A stretch of 64,000 nt of DNA from assembly GCF_029360585.1 (NCBI RefSeq), contig NZ_JAQZSJ010000005.1, forward strand, positions 186,001 through 250,000, written 5' to 3'. This DNA is from Cohnella caldifontis (lineage in GTDB: Bacteria; Bacillota; Bacilli; Paenibacillales; Paenibacillaceae). The notes beneath the pieces are model-generated. The model ran no database searches. It saw only the letters and a program-made list of their open reading frames with translations, and was not told the DNA's origin. The position numbers and the translations under genes are program-made. Each line of letters starts with the position of its first letter. Positions within the stretch are counted from its first letter, which is position 1. Shown piece by piece: positions 49,308 to 58,213 of the stretch.

Positions 49308-50295
49308 CCATGGGCGGAGCCGTGGATCGGCGGACGACCAGTCCGGGCTCGAGGAATACGGTTTTCATCGCATCCGGTTTTTGGATCAGTTCGAACAGCG
49401 TTTCGATGATCGCCGATGCGATATCGCCTACGGAAGCGCCGACGGCGGTCATGGGGACGTCCAACGTCTCCATTTCGGGCAGGTTGTCGTAGCTGACGAC
49501 GGACAAATCCCGCGGAACCGCGATTCCCCGGTCCCGAGCCGCCCGGAGCACGCCGCGGGCCAAGTCGATCGCGCCCGTAATGACGGCCGTCGGGGGCGTC
49601 TTCCGGCTCAGAAATTCGAGGGCGGCCCAATACCCGTCCTGGAACGCGAGCCCGTCAACGCGCAAGACGGACGATTCTTCAAGCGGGAATCCCCTGTGCC
49701 GCATTTCCTCGCGAAAAGCTTCGATTTTCACGGCCTGCATCGGATCTTCCGCGTCCGGATCCCCGACATACGCGATGTTACGATGGCCCAGGCCGGCCAA
49801 ATGGTTGACGGCCAAACGAATCGCTTGTCCCCGGTTCACGTCCACCGTCGAATAGGGCGCCGTGCCCGCCGCTCCGTACACCAGCAGCGGAGTGCGGGAC
49901 AAGCCGGCCTCTTCCATCCCCGCGGCGTCCATGCTGCGATCCCCGAACATGAGCACCGCATCCGCCCGGAGCCTGCGGAACGTCAACACGGCGGCTTCGA
50001 CTTCGCTCATCGATATGAGCGCCCGGTATCCCGCCTGTTCCAGTTCCGCGTGAAGTCCCGTGATCAGGGAAGATAACGCCTCCCGCCGTACCGACGGCCA
50101 AACGATGCCGACGACGCCCGTACGTCTCGATACGAGACTGCGAGCCGCTAAATTGGGTACATACCCCATTTCCTTGGCGATGGCCAGCACGCGTTCTTTG
50201 GTTGACTGCCGCACGAGAGGGCTGTCCAGCAGCGCCTTGGACACCGTGGAGAAACTGACGCCCGCCCGGAGCGCGATATCTTTGATCGTAACCAA
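49303..50295 (-). CDS. LacI-family transcriptional regulator
   Basis: 330 residues from TTG 50295 (GGAAGGAAG 4 bases upstream; no ATG/GTG fits). The N-terminal HTH reads VTIKDIALRAGVSFSTVSKALLDSPLVRQSTKERVLAIAKEMGYVPNLAARSL, then a periplasmic-binding-protein-like sensor (about 60-330) with GHRNIAYVGDP and DLSVVSYDNLPEME. Divergent from gluconokinase; the inverted repeat CTAGA-CAGT-TCTAG in the shared gap is a plausible operator. It most likely represses the kinase/dehydrogenase unit until gluconate or a keto-gluconate is present. Confidence 0.9.
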   Translation of the reverse strand: MVTIKDIALRAGVSFSTVSKALLDSPLVRQSTKERVLAIAKEMGYVPNLAARSLVSRRTGVVGIVWPSVRREALSSLITGLHAELEQAGYRALISMSEVEAAVLTFRRLRADAVLMFGDRSMDAAGMEEAGLSRTPLLVYGAAGTAPYSTVDVNRGQAIRLAVNHLAGLGHRNIAYVGDPDAEDPMQAVKIEAFREEMRHRGFPLEESSVLRVDGLAFQDGYWAALEFLSRKTPPTAVITGAIDLARGVLRAARDRGIAVPRDLSVVSYDNLPEMETLDVPMTAVGASVGDIASAIIETLFELIQKPDAMKTVFLEPGLVVRRSTAPPME

Positions 50296-50337
50296 GGATC
50301 TTCCTTCCCTTCTTCGCGTGGCTGCTCATAAGGAGTT

Positions 50338-50351
50338 CTAGACAGTTCTAG
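50338..50351. promoter_or_regulatory. Putative LacI-family operator
   Basis: CTAGACAGTTCTAG: perfect 5-base arms around CAGT, embedded in a direct repeat AGTTCTAG (50334-50351), in the 109-base divergent gap. Confidence 0.5.
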
Positions 50352-50404
50352 CATAATCGAATACGATGAACCCAACAACGCATCATTTGCCAGGAGGTGT
50401 CCTC

Positions 50405-51931
50405 ATGAATGGGGAAAAGAAAGCGATCCTAGCCGTCGACATCGGCACGACCAGCACGAAAACGCTGGCGGTCGACCTCTCGGGACGCATTCTCTCCCGC
50501 CGTTCCATTTCCTATCCGCTTCATACGCCCCGGCCCGGTTACGCCGAACAGGATCCGGACGTCATCCGCGAAGCGGTGCTGGACGGCATCGCCGGCACGG
50601 TTCGGGAAGCGCGGCTTGCGCCCGGGGACGTCCTGTGCGTATCGTTCAGCTCGGCTAACCATAGCTTGATTCCGATGGACGGGCATGGGAATCCGCTGAT
50701 GTCCATGATCACCTGGGCCGACCTCAGAAGCGTTGCCCAGGCGGAAAGGCTGAAACAATCGGGCGCGGGACTGGCCAATTACCTGCGAACGGGCACGCCG
50801 ATCCATCCGATGTCCCCGCTGTCCAAGCTGATCTGGCTGCGCGAGGAGCGCCCGGACCTATTCGCCGCGTCCCGTTTTTTCATCGGCATCAAGGAATTCG
50901 TTCTCCATCGGTTGTTCGGGGAATACGTCACCGACTTCTCGATGGCGGGCGGGACCGGGCTGTTCTCCGTGGATTCGCTGACATGGGACCCACAGGCGCT
51001 GGAGCTGGCCGGCGCGCGCGAGGATCAGCTCCCCCGTCTCGCTCCGACAACGGAGATCCTCTCCGGCCTGCGGCGGGAAACGGCCGACCGGCTGGGCTTA
51101 TCCGTGAATACTCCCTTCGTGCTGGGCGCGCAAGACGGCGTCCTGGCCAACCTGGGGATCGGAGCCGTCGAGGACGGCGTCTGGGCGGTGACGATCGGGA
51201 CGAGCAGCGCCGTTCGCGGAGCCGTACCGAAGCCGTTCCTGGAGCCGGAAGGCCGATTGTTCTGCTACGCCCTTACCCGGGACTTGTGGATCGCCGGCGG
51301 CCCGTCCAACAACGGCGCGATCGTGGCGCAATGGATTACGGAACGGCTGTTTCCCGGCCGGGCGCTTGAGGACGTGCTTCCGCTGGCGGAAGACGTGCCC
51401 GCGGGCGCGGACGGCTTGCTGTTCCTGCCGTTGCTCTCGGGGGAACGCGCCCCGTTCTGGGACGCCCGTGCCAAAGGCGTTCTCTTCGGGCTCACGTTGT
51501 CGCATAAGGAGACGCATATGCTGAGGGCCGCAATGGAGGGCGTGCTGTTCCAGATCGCCGCCATCGCCGGCCTCATGGAACGTTCCGGAGGGAAAGCCCG
51601 GGAAATCCGGGCATCCGGGGGGTTTGCCCGCTCGGCCTTGTGGTGCCGGATGCTGGCGGACATGCTCGGGGTTCCGGTCCGCGTGCCGGAATCCGTGGAG
51701 AGCTCCGGGCTGGGCGCCGCGCAGCTCGGTTTGTATGCCATGAATGGGGAGCAGGGTCCGCTGTGGAGATGGCGGGATGCGGGAGGAGCGGTCTACGAGC
51801 CCGATCCGGCTCCTTCGGCGGTCTACCGGGACATGCTGCCGTTCTACTTGGATTTATACGAGCGCTTGAAGGAACCGATGAGTACAGCGGACCGGCTGAG
51901 GTCTTCGGCTGCTCTCAGGAATCATGCTTAA
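50405..51931 (+). CDS. gntK: FGGY-family carbohydrate kinase, probably gluconokinase
   Basis: 508 residues from ATG 50405 (AGGAGGTG 5 bases upstream). ATP-site motif AVDIGTTSTKTLAVD, catalytic Asp in LGAQDGVLANLGIG, and the FGGY signature region LLFLPLLSGERAPFWDARAKGVLFGLTLSH. SMITWADLR with PMSPLSKLIWL resembles gluconokinases rather than xylulokinases (KLLW style is shared, so certainty is moderate). It would phosphorylate gluconate to 6-phosphogluconate in the cytoplasm. It is followed 38 bases later by a 2-ketoacid reductase, fitting conversion of 2-ketogluconate to gluconate first. Confidence 0.82.
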   Translation: MNGEKKAILAVDIGTTSTKTLAVDLSGRILSRRSISYPLHTPRPGYAEQDPDVIREAVLDGIAGTVREARLAPGDVLCVSFSSANHSLIPMDGHGNPLMSMITWADLRSVAQAERLKQSGAGLANYLRTGTPIHPMSPLSKLIWLREERPDLFAASRFFIGIKEFVLHRLFGEYVTDFSMAGGTGLFSVDSLTWDPQALELAGAREDQLPRLAPTTEILSGLRRETADRLGLSVNTPFVLGAQDGVLANLGIGAVEDGVWAVTIGTSSAVRGAVPKPFLEPEGRLFCYALTRDLWIAGGPSNNGAIVAQWITERLFPGRALEDVLPLAEDVPAGADGLLFLPLLSGERAPFWDARAKGVLFGLTLSHKETHMLRAAMEGVLFQIAAIAGLMERSGGKAREIRASGGFARSALWCRMLADMLGVPVRVPESVESSGLGAAQLGLYAMNGEQGPLWRWRDAGGAVYEPDPAPSAVYRDMLPFYLDLYERLKEPMSTADRLRSSAALRNHA

Positions 51932-51969
51932 TTGGCGAACGATCTGAACTCGAAAATGGGGGATACCGA

Positions 51970-52944
51970 ATGAGGCCATACCGAATCGTATTGACAAGAC
52001 CTCCGATGCCCGCCGCGCGGGAGAAGCTCGAACCGTATGCCGAGATGAAAGTCTGGGAAGGACCCGGCGCCATCCCGCGCGGGCTTTTGCTCGAATGGCT
52101 GCAGGATGCCGACGGCTTGTTCAGCTTGGGGGACGTGCGGGTGGACGAGGAGCTCCTCTCCGCCGCGCCGCGCCTTAAAGCGATCAGCCAGTCGTCCGTC
52201 GGCTACGATAACGTTGACGTGGAAGCCTGCACCCGCCGGGGCATTCCGTTCGGCAATACGCCGGGCGTGCTGGTCGAGACGACGGCGGATCTGGCGTTCG
52301 GCCTGCTGCTGACCGCCGCCCGCCGAATCCACGAAGGCTGGGAGTGGGTGCGCTCGGGACAATGGCGGGAGGACGCTTCCTTTCCCTTCGGCGTCGATCT
52401 GTACGGGAAGACGCTCGGCATCGTCGGCATGGGAGACATCGGCTCGGCGGTCGCGCGAAGGGCGCTGGCGTCGGGCATGCGGGTCATCTACCATAACCGG
52501 GCGCGCCGGTCCGACGAGGAAGCGCTCCGCACGGCATACGCCGATTTCGGCGAGCTGCTGGCCGCGGCCGATTTCATCGTCGTGCTCGTGCCGTTGTCCG
52601 CTGCCACCCAAGGCATGTTCGGACCGGCGGAATTCGCCCGGATGAAGCCGACCGCTTATTTCGTGAACGCATCGCGGGGCAAGATCGTCCAGACCGAAGC
52701 GCTCTGCGATGCCTTGCGGGAAGGGCGGATCGCCTACGCCGCGCTGGACGTGACGGATCCCGAACCGCTGCCCGCCGGCCACCCGCTGCTTACGCTTCCG
52801 AACGTGCTCATTACCCCGCACATCGGCAGCGCGACGCGGGAAACCCGTACCCGCATGGCCGAGCTGGCCGCGGACAACCTCATCGCCGGTCTGCACGGCA
52901 GGCGGCTGCCCGCCTGCGTCAACCCTCAGGTTTTCGGATCTTGA
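51970..52944 (+). CDS. D-isomer 2-hydroxyacid dehydrogenase (2-ketogluconate/glyoxylate reductase type)
   Basis: 324 residues from ATG 51970 (the open frame runs back into gntK to 51640). NAD(P) motif GKTLGIVGMGDIGSAVARRAL (about 148-168), catalytic Arg in NASRGKIV, Glu in DVTDPEPL and His in LITPHIGSATRETR. The family reduces 2-keto acids; next to gluconokinase the substrate is probably 2-ketogluconate or 5-/2-keto sugar acid. Transcribed with gntK and ended by the terminator at 53030. Confidence 0.87.
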   Translation: MRPYRIVLTRPPMPAAREKLEPYAEMKVWEGPGAIPRGLLLEWLQDADGLFSLGDVRVDEELLSAAPRLKAISQSSVGYDNVDVEACTRRGIPFGNTPGVLVETTADLAFGLLLTAARRIHEGWEWVRSGQWREDASFPFGVDLYGKTLGIVGMGDIGSAVARRALASGMRVIYHNRARRSDEEALRTAYADFGELLAAADFIVVLVPLSAATQGMFGPAEFARMKPTAYFVNASRGKIVQTEALCDALREGRIAYAALDVTDPEPLPAGHPLLTLPNVLITPHIGSATRETRTRMAELAADNLIAGLHGRRLPACVNPQVFGS

Positions 52945-53029
52945 TCGGATACCGGACCCCTAAACCGCATCGCACCTCCGCACCTCCTGAGCGACGGGGA
53001 TAACGCCCATAGTCAGGAGAAGGTACCAG

Positions 53030-53070
53030 CGAGCCGGACGGACTCCCCGTCTTCGGCTCGTTTTCCGTTT
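53030..53070 (+). terminator. Terminator of the gntK unit
   Basis: CGAGCCGGACGG pairs with CCGTCTTCGGCTCG with one small bulge, then TTTTCCGTTTT. Confidence 0.8.
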
Positions 53071-53195
53071 TCCGGGGCCATCGACCCAAAATCCGTTCCC
53101 AGATTGCCATCCCGTACGCGAACGCCGTTCCCGGCAGGCCTGTCATACATACAATAGGACCGATAGACCAGGGCTTTTACAAGGAAGGGATGTAT

Positions 53196-54575
53196 GTGAG
53201 CAACGTACAGCCGTACCCGTATGACGTCGGGGTGGTCGGCATCGGCAGGGTCGGGCTTCCGCTCGCGCTCAGCTTGGCCGCATCCGGCTTGAAAGTCGTC
53301 GGGTTCGACGTCAACCCGGACACCGTCGCCGCCGTGAACCGGAAAACGATGCCGTTCATCGAAAAAGGCTGCGACGAGCTGATCCGCCGGGTCGAGTTCG
53401 AAGCGACCACGGACGGGGATCGGATCTCCGAGGCGGAGAACCTCATCATCACCGTCGGCACGCCGCTGCGCCATCACGTGGAAGCGGATCTGAGCCAGCT
53501 GGACGTCGTGGTGGAGCAGCTGTCCCGCGTGCTTACGCCGGGCCAGAACGTGATCCTGCGCAGTACCGTGGCGCCGGGCACGACGGAATTCGTCCGCCGC
53601 AGGCTGGAAGCCGCGACGGGCTGGAAGGTGGGCAAGGACATCTTCCTCAGCTTCTGCCCGGAACGGATCGCGGAGGGTAAGGCGATCGAGGAATTGACCA
53701 CCCTGCCGCAGATCGTCGGCGCCCAGGACGAAGGCAGCTTCCGTCGCGCGGCTTCGGTGTTCGAACGCCTCGCCCCCGAGATTTTCCGCACGGATTACGT
53801 ATCCGCGGAGCTCGTGAAGCTGTTCAACAACGTTTCCCGCTACGTCTACTTCGCCGTCGCGAACCAGCTGGCCGTCACGGCCGAGCAATTCGGCGCCTCG
53901 ATTTACGACGTTCTGGAGATGGCCAACCGCGGATATCCCCGCAAAATCCACGGCCTTCCCGGGTTTACGGCCGGCACCTGCCTGCGCAAAGACTTCGGCA
54001 TGCTGAACGAAGCGAACCCCTACTCGGACCTGTTTTTGAACGCTTGGAAAATCAACGAGTCGATGCCCAAATTCCTGGTGGACCGGATGAAGGCGCGCGT
54101 CTCCCTCCACGGCGCACGCATCGCCATTCTCGGCTACACGTTCAAGCAGGACACCGACGATACGCGCGACAGCTTGGTTCCTAAGCTGTACCGGTACTTG
54201 AAGCGCGAGGTTCCCGCCGAAATCCGCATCCATGAGCCGTTCCTGCCCCGGATCGTGGAGGACCGATGGAACGATCTCCGGTTCGAGAACCGCACGATGG
54301 AAGATGCGGTGGCCGGCGCCGACGCCGTGTTCGTGGCTGCCAACCACCTCGCGTTCCGCGACGGCTTCGCGGAAATTGCCGCGACGCTCAAGGAAGGAGC
54401 CTGGATCTCGGATCTTTGGAACGTAAGCGGTACGGGCCGGATGTTTTACCAAAAAGCGAAAAAGGAGCGGGAGACGGGTGAAGAGCATCCTGGTGACGGG
54501 AGGGAGCGGGTTTATCGGCTCTTTCCTAGTGAAACGGCTGGTGGACAACGGATGCCGGGTGCGGGTGCTGGATAA
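53196..54575 (+). CDS. UDP-glucose/GDP-mannose dehydrogenase family enzyme, WecC-like
   Basis: 459 residues from GTG 53196 (AAGGAAGGG 6 bases upstream; ATG 53190 touches it). NAD motif VGVVGIGRVGLPLALSLA, then RSTVAPGTTE, FCPERIAEGKAIEEL, ELVKLFNNVSRYVYFAVANQ and the active Cys in GFTAGTCLRKDF (usually CxPKD; Arg for Pro here). C-terminal NAD domain ILGYTFKQDTDDTRDSL. FCPER with EGKA points to UDP-N-acetylmannosamine 6-dehydrogenase-like enzymes that make uronic acids for surface glycans. The last about 30 residues (Gly/Glu/Arg-rich) overlap the next gene by 98 bases and look like run-through past an ancestral stop. Confidence 0.85.
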   Translation: MSNVQPYPYDVGVVGIGRVGLPLALSLAASGLKVVGFDVNPDTVAAVNRKTMPFIEKGCDELIRRVEFEATTDGDRISEAENLIITVGTPLRHHVEADLSQLDVVVEQLSRVLTPGQNVILRSTVAPGTTEFVRRRLEAATGWKVGKDIFLSFCPERIAEGKAIEELTTLPQIVGAQDEGSFRRAASVFERLAPEIFRTDYVSAELVKLFNNVSRYVYFAVANQLAVTAEQFGASIYDVLEMANRGYPRKIHGLPGFTAGTCLRKDFGMLNEANPYSDLFLNAWKINESMPKFLVDRMKARVSLHGARIAILGYTFKQDTDDTRDSLVPKLYRYLKREVPAEIRIHEPFLPRIVEDRWNDLRFENRTMEDAVAGADAVFVAANHLAFRDGFAEIAATLKEGAWISDLWNVSGTGRMFYQKAKKERETGEEHPGDGRERVYRLFPSETAGGQRMPGAGAG

Positions 54576-55455
54576 CCATTCGCGCGGAAGCGCCCGGAAG
54601 CTTGGGGATTATGCCGATCGCGTGGAGTTTTTCGAAGGCGACGTCTGCCGGTACGAGGATGTCCGGGAGGCGGCGGCCGGCGTGGATACCTTGTTCCACT
54701 TGGCGTACATCAACGGCACCCGGTATTTTTACGAGATGCCCGAGAAGGTGCTGGAGGTTGCGGTCAAAGGAGCCTCGAACACGTTGGATGCCGTGCGCGA
54801 GCACGGGATCCCCCGTTATATCTTGGCATCCTCCTCAGAGGTATACCAGCAGCCGACCCGAATCCCGACGCCGGAGACGGAGCGCGCCATCGTGCCCGAC
54901 CTGCTCAATCCGCGCTATTCCTACGGCGGAGGCAAGCTGATCAGCGAACTGATGACGATCCATTATGCCCGGAAATACGGATTTTCCGCGAGCATCTTCC
55001 GGCCGCACAACGTCTACGGACCCGACATGGGCCGGGAGCATGTCATCCCCGAGCTGTTCCTGAAGATGAAGGACGCAAGCCAAGGGTTCCGCGCGGCAGA
55101 AGCGACGGTTTCGATCCAGGGGTCCGGCCGCGATCGGAGGGCGTTCTGCTACATCGAAGATTTCATCGACGGCGTCATGCTGTGCGCCGAGAAGGGGGAG
55201 GCCGGGCAAATCTATCACGTCGGCAACGACCGGGAAGAGGTGGACATCCTGGACCTGGTCCATCGGATGGCGGGCGTTCTCGGAATCCGGGCGGACATCG
55301 TCCACGAACCGCAGCCGGCCGGAGGGACGACGAGAAGATGCCCGGACATTTCCAAGCTGAGAAGCTTGGGCTTCGAACCCCGGATTTCGCTGGACGAAGG
55401 ACTGCGGCGTACGTTGGCGTGGTACAAGGCCGAGTTCGCCTTACAGACGGGGTGA
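54478..55455 (+). CDS. NAD-dependent sugar-nucleotide epimerase/dehydratase
   Basis: 325 residues from GTG 54478 (AAAGGAGCGGGAG upstream), starting inside the previous gene. Extended SDR: ILVTGGSGFIGSFLVKRL, TLFHLAYING, SSSEVYQQPT, and the catalytic pair in YSYGGGKLISE (Tyr-xxx-Lys), then FRPHNVYGPDMG and RRAFCYIEDFIDG. This pattern is that of UDP-glucose 4-epimerase/UDP-glucuronate epimerase-like enzymes. With its neighbours it supplies an activated sugar for the glycan cluster. Exact substrate unknown. Confidence 0.85.
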   Translation: MKSILVTGGSGFIGSFLVKRLVDNGCRVRVLDNHSRGSARKLGDYADRVEFFEGDVCRYEDVREAAAGVDTLFHLAYINGTRYFYEMPEKVLEVAVKGASNTLDAVREHGIPRYILASSSEVYQQPTRIPTPETERAIVPDLLNPRYSYGGGKLISELMTIHYARKYGFSASIFRPHNVYGPDMGREHVIPELFLKMKDASQGFRAAEATVSIQGSGRDRRAFCYIEDFIDGVMLCAEKGEAGQIYHVGNDREEVDILDLVHRMAGVLGIRADIVHEPQPAGGTTRRCPDISKLRSLGFEPRISLDEGLRRTLAWYKAEFALQTG

Positions 55456-55460
55456 GGCAC

Positions 55461-56402
55461 GTGGAGGAATTACGCGGGAAAAAGGTGCTGGTGACCGGCG
55501 GAGGCGGGTTTCTGGGCACCTATGTCGTGGAGCGGCTGCAACAATCGGGCTGCGGAGACGTTATCGCTCCCCGCAGCCGCGAATGCGATTTGCGCGATCC
55601 GGAAGTTTGCCGGCGAATCCTGAAAGACCGCAAGCCGGACATCGTGATCCATCTCGCCGCCGTGTACGGCGGCGTGGAGGTCAACCGCCGGCAGATCGGG
55701 CGAATCTATTACGAGAATGCGGCCATGGGCCTGCATCTGATGGAAGCGGCCCGGCAGGCCGACGTGGAAAAATTCGTCGGCTGCGGTTCCTACGCCGCCT
55801 ACCCTCGAGACGCCGCCGTTCCGTTTGACGAGGAAGACCTATGGAACGGATTGCCGGAAGACGCCTCGGCCGGTTACGGGTTGGCCAAACGGACGTTGCT
55901 GGCCCAGGGGCAATTTTACCGCAGGCAATACGGCTTCCGGGCCATTCATCTCGTTCCGGCGCACCTGTACGGCCCTCGGGACCGTTTCGATCCCGCTTCC
56001 TCCAACGTGGTCGCCGCGCTCATCCGCCGATGCTGCGAAGCCGCCCGGCAAGGCGGAGACGCGCTTACGGTCTGGGGAAGCGGCAAGGCGGCCCGGGAGT
56101 TTCTGTACGCGGAGGATGCGGCGGAGGCATTCGTGCTCGCCGCGGCCCGGTACGACGGGGAGAAGCCCGTCAATATCGGGACGGGGATCGAGACGCCGAT
56201 CCGGGCATTGGCCGAGACGATCGCGGAAACCGTCGGCTTCCGGGGACGCCTCGAATGGGACGCGAGCAAACCCGACGGCCATCCCAGGCGGTGCCTGGAC
56301 GTCCGGAGGGCCAAAACCGAACTCGGCTTCGAAGCGAAGACCGGCCTGGCCGAAGGAATCCGGCGGACCGTCGCTTGGTATCTCGAACATCGGCCGGTTT
56401 GA
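55461..56402 (+). CDS. GDP-L-fucose synthase-like NAD-dependent epimerase/reductase
   Basis: 313 residues from GTG 55461 (GGTGAGG upstream); GTG 55452, overlapping the previous stop as GTGA, is an alternative. VLVTGGGGFLGTYVVERL, HLAAVYGGVEVNRRQIGRIYYENAAMGLHLMEAARQ, CGSYAAYP and Tyr-xxx-Lys in GYGLAKR, VPAHLYGPRDRFDPASSNVVAALIRR, and GSGKAAREFLYAEDAAEA, the last two typical of fucose synthase (Fcl). It would convert GDP-4-keto-6-deoxymannose to GDP-fucose, which fits the fucosyltransferase-like gene at 63198. The mannose 4,6-dehydratase partner is not in the window. Confidence 0.8.
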   Translation: MEELRGKKVLVTGGGGFLGTYVVERLQQSGCGDVIAPRSRECDLRDPEVCRRILKDRKPDIVIHLAAVYGGVEVNRRQIGRIYYENAAMGLHLMEAARQADVEKFVGCGSYAAYPRDAAVPFDEEDLWNGLPEDASAGYGLAKRTLLAQGQFYRRQYGFRAIHLVPAHLYGPRDRFDPASSNVVAALIRRCCEAARQGGDALTVWGSGKAAREFLYAEDAAEAFVLAAARYDGEKPVNIGTGIETPIRALAETIAETVGFRGRLEWDASKPDGHPRRCLDVRRAKTELGFEAKTGLAEGIRRTVAWYLEHRPV

Positions 56403-57269
56403 TCAGCGGCGGATTTCCAGTTCCCGGATGACGTAGCGGCACCATTTATGATAGTCCAATTCCTCTTTCCAGATCCGGTAGGCTTTCTTGCCCATTTTCT
56501 CCAGATCCCTCAGGCGGGTCGAACGCAGGATTTCCGCCGCCTCCCAGCCATTGCGGGCATAGAAACTGGCTTCTTCCCAGGGAAGGAACGATTTAAAGGG
56601 GCGGGTGTCCAGGTCCCCGATGAGGAAGGGAACGACGCCCGCCTGCATCGCTTCGCAGAAACGGAAGCTGCTGCCGCCATGGCCTCTCGGGCACAGCGCG
56701 ACATAGGAAGAGAGCAGTTGGTCGATGAAGAAATCCGGGCCGTAGTTGCCGTCTACGATGCTCACCTCTCCGTTGCCGGCCAATGCGTTCGCCATTTCGT
56801 GGCGGACCGGATGGTTGTTAAGGTGCCCCGAGAAGGACGCGAGATACCGCTTCGGCGGAAGAACGGCGGGCAAGGCATGCGGAGAACAGAGCAACGGGAT
56901 GTCGAGCCCGTAATCGGTAATGCGGGAGGAAAAAAACGAAAGCGTCCGCCCCACGTCGACCAGCGTACCCCAATCGTATTGAACGATCGTGAACGTCTTC
57001 GCATCGTTCAGCAAGACGCGGTTCAGCTCCTGGCGAAGCTCATCCAGCCCCCATTTTCCGAAATCGTGATTCAGATGGTACCGGGTCCAGAAGACAGGCA
57101 AATAATGCCAGTCGGCTTGGTACGGATCGGACGCCACGAACTCGGGGTGGCGGTTCAGGAAGCGGAGGAAGTCCTGCTCGACGCCGTAGTCTTCGTTATG
57201 GGCGGGGTACAAGAACGGCTGCTTGTCGGGCTGAAAGGCTGGATCCACCGGCAATACGTAAATTTTCAC
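56403..57269 (-). CDS. Exostosin-like glycosyltransferase
   Basis: 288 residues from GTG 57269 (AAAGGGGA 7-8 bases upstream; ATG 57305 overlaps the gene before and lacks a site). Exostosin-family layout: MKIYVLPVDPAF start, an acceptor half with DPYQADWHYLPVFW, and the late signature LCPRGHGGSSFRFCEAMQAGVVPFLIGD, where the family keeps PRG-x6-RxxEA and the nucleotide-sugar pocket. No membrane segment. Probably adds one sugar to a surface glycan. Its end abuts the plus-strand gene at 56402 with no gap. The minus-strand partner upstream (57295) is a second glycosyltransferase. Confidence 0.78.
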   Translation of the reverse strand: MKIYVLPVDPAFQPDKQPFLYPAHNEDYGVEQDFLRFLNRHPEFVASDPYQADWHYLPVFWTRYHLNHDFGKWGLDELRQELNRVLLNDAKTFTIVQYDWGTLVDVGRTLSFFSSRITDYGLDIPLLCSPHALPAVLPPKRYLASFSGHLNNHPVRHEMANALAGNGEVSIVDGNYGPDFFIDQLLSSYVALCPRGHGGSSFRFCEAMQAGVVPFLIGDLDTRPFKSFLPWEEASFYARNGWEAAEILRSTRLRDLEKMGKKAYRIWKEELDYHKWCRYVIRELEIRR

Positions 57270-57294
57270 GTCCCATTCCCCTTTCTTCGCGGTT

Positions 57295-57999
57295 TTATGG
57301 CCCATTGCCGGCGAGGCTCAGAAAATGATGGTAATCGCTGTGCAGCCAATTAAGGACGTCCCCTTGGTTCAGCAGTCCGCAATAATGCTTGATGACCGTG
57401 TATTCGGTCTGCTTGGAATCGCAGGAATTCCATTTGGTATCCAACCTTCCGACCCGTTCGCCCCAAGGATTCGCGGCAAAAGACAGTCCTTCGTGCGGGT
57501 TGGGATTTCCGGTGAACCGGAAGCCCATGAGATCCATCAAGGCGCCTTGCTCCCACCAAGGGTGGTAAAGGTATGCCGTGTTATTCCAGATCTCCTTCAG
57601 CATCGATCGGGCTTCATCCGTACCCCGCACGACCCATACCCCGGTGTTCGGCACTTGATTCAAGTCTTGCCTTGCCAAATACATCGGGTAATGGCCGTAC
57701 AATTCGTCGCGGATATCGGGAAACGGGATCCGGATGATGGAGTCGGAATCCACCCAGAGGACGATTTTGTACTTCCGGGACATTTCGTGAAGGAGGGCCA
57801 CCTTGTCCCAGGCCGGAGGGCGGGAAGGATCGAGTCTTTGGTTGGTGAGCAGCAAGCAGTCCATCTGATGGAACTGCGCGTACAGTTTGAACGTCAGGCC
57901 GGTGATGGCCAGCATTTCCAAGTGCTTGGCCCCGGATGCCATGCTGCAGATCAGCATGCTGCTACTTGGCCGGTGCGAAAACGGGAGCTGGGGTACCAA
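57295..57999 (-). CDS. GT-A fold glycosyltransferase (galactosyltransferase GMA12/MNN10-like)
   Basis: 234 residues from TTG 57999, with AAGGAGG 8 bases upstream on its strand. YKIVLWVDSDSIIRIPFPDI carries the DxD metal motif, preceded by RPPAWDKVALLHEMSRK and followed by NTGVWVVRGTDEARSMLKEIW and HPWWEQGALMDLMG, the usual order in the GT34-like group that edits side chains of surface glycans. No signal or membrane segment. It is the first gene of a two-gene minus-strand unit. Sugar and acceptor unknown. Confidence 0.75.
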   Translation of the reverse strand: MVPQLPFSHRPSSSMLICSMASGAKHLEMLAITGLTFKLYAQFHQMDCLLLTNQRLDPSRPPAWDKVALLHEMSRKYKIVLWVDSDSIIRIPFPDIRDELYGHYPMYLARQDLNQVPNTGVWVVRGTDEARSMLKEIWNNTAYLYHPWWEQGALMDLMGFRFTGNPNPHEGLSFAANPWGERVGRLDTKWNSCDSKQTEYTVIKHYCGLLNQGDVLNWLHSDYHHFLSLAGNGP

Positions 58000-58213
58000 T
58001 CTTACAACCTCCTTTATTTCAAAGGGATGCTTATCACTCTATGAAATGATTTCCAGGGAAGCTTGTTTTCTCGCCCTTGTCCGCTCAAATGTTCGAATAC
58101 CCGTGTGGGCGATCGCCGAATCGCAAACGCACGGATACCCGTACCGGAAAATGACATTCAACGGCAATGCGACGTTGACATTTGACTCGCGAATCCGAAG
58201 AAAGGAGCGTCCT

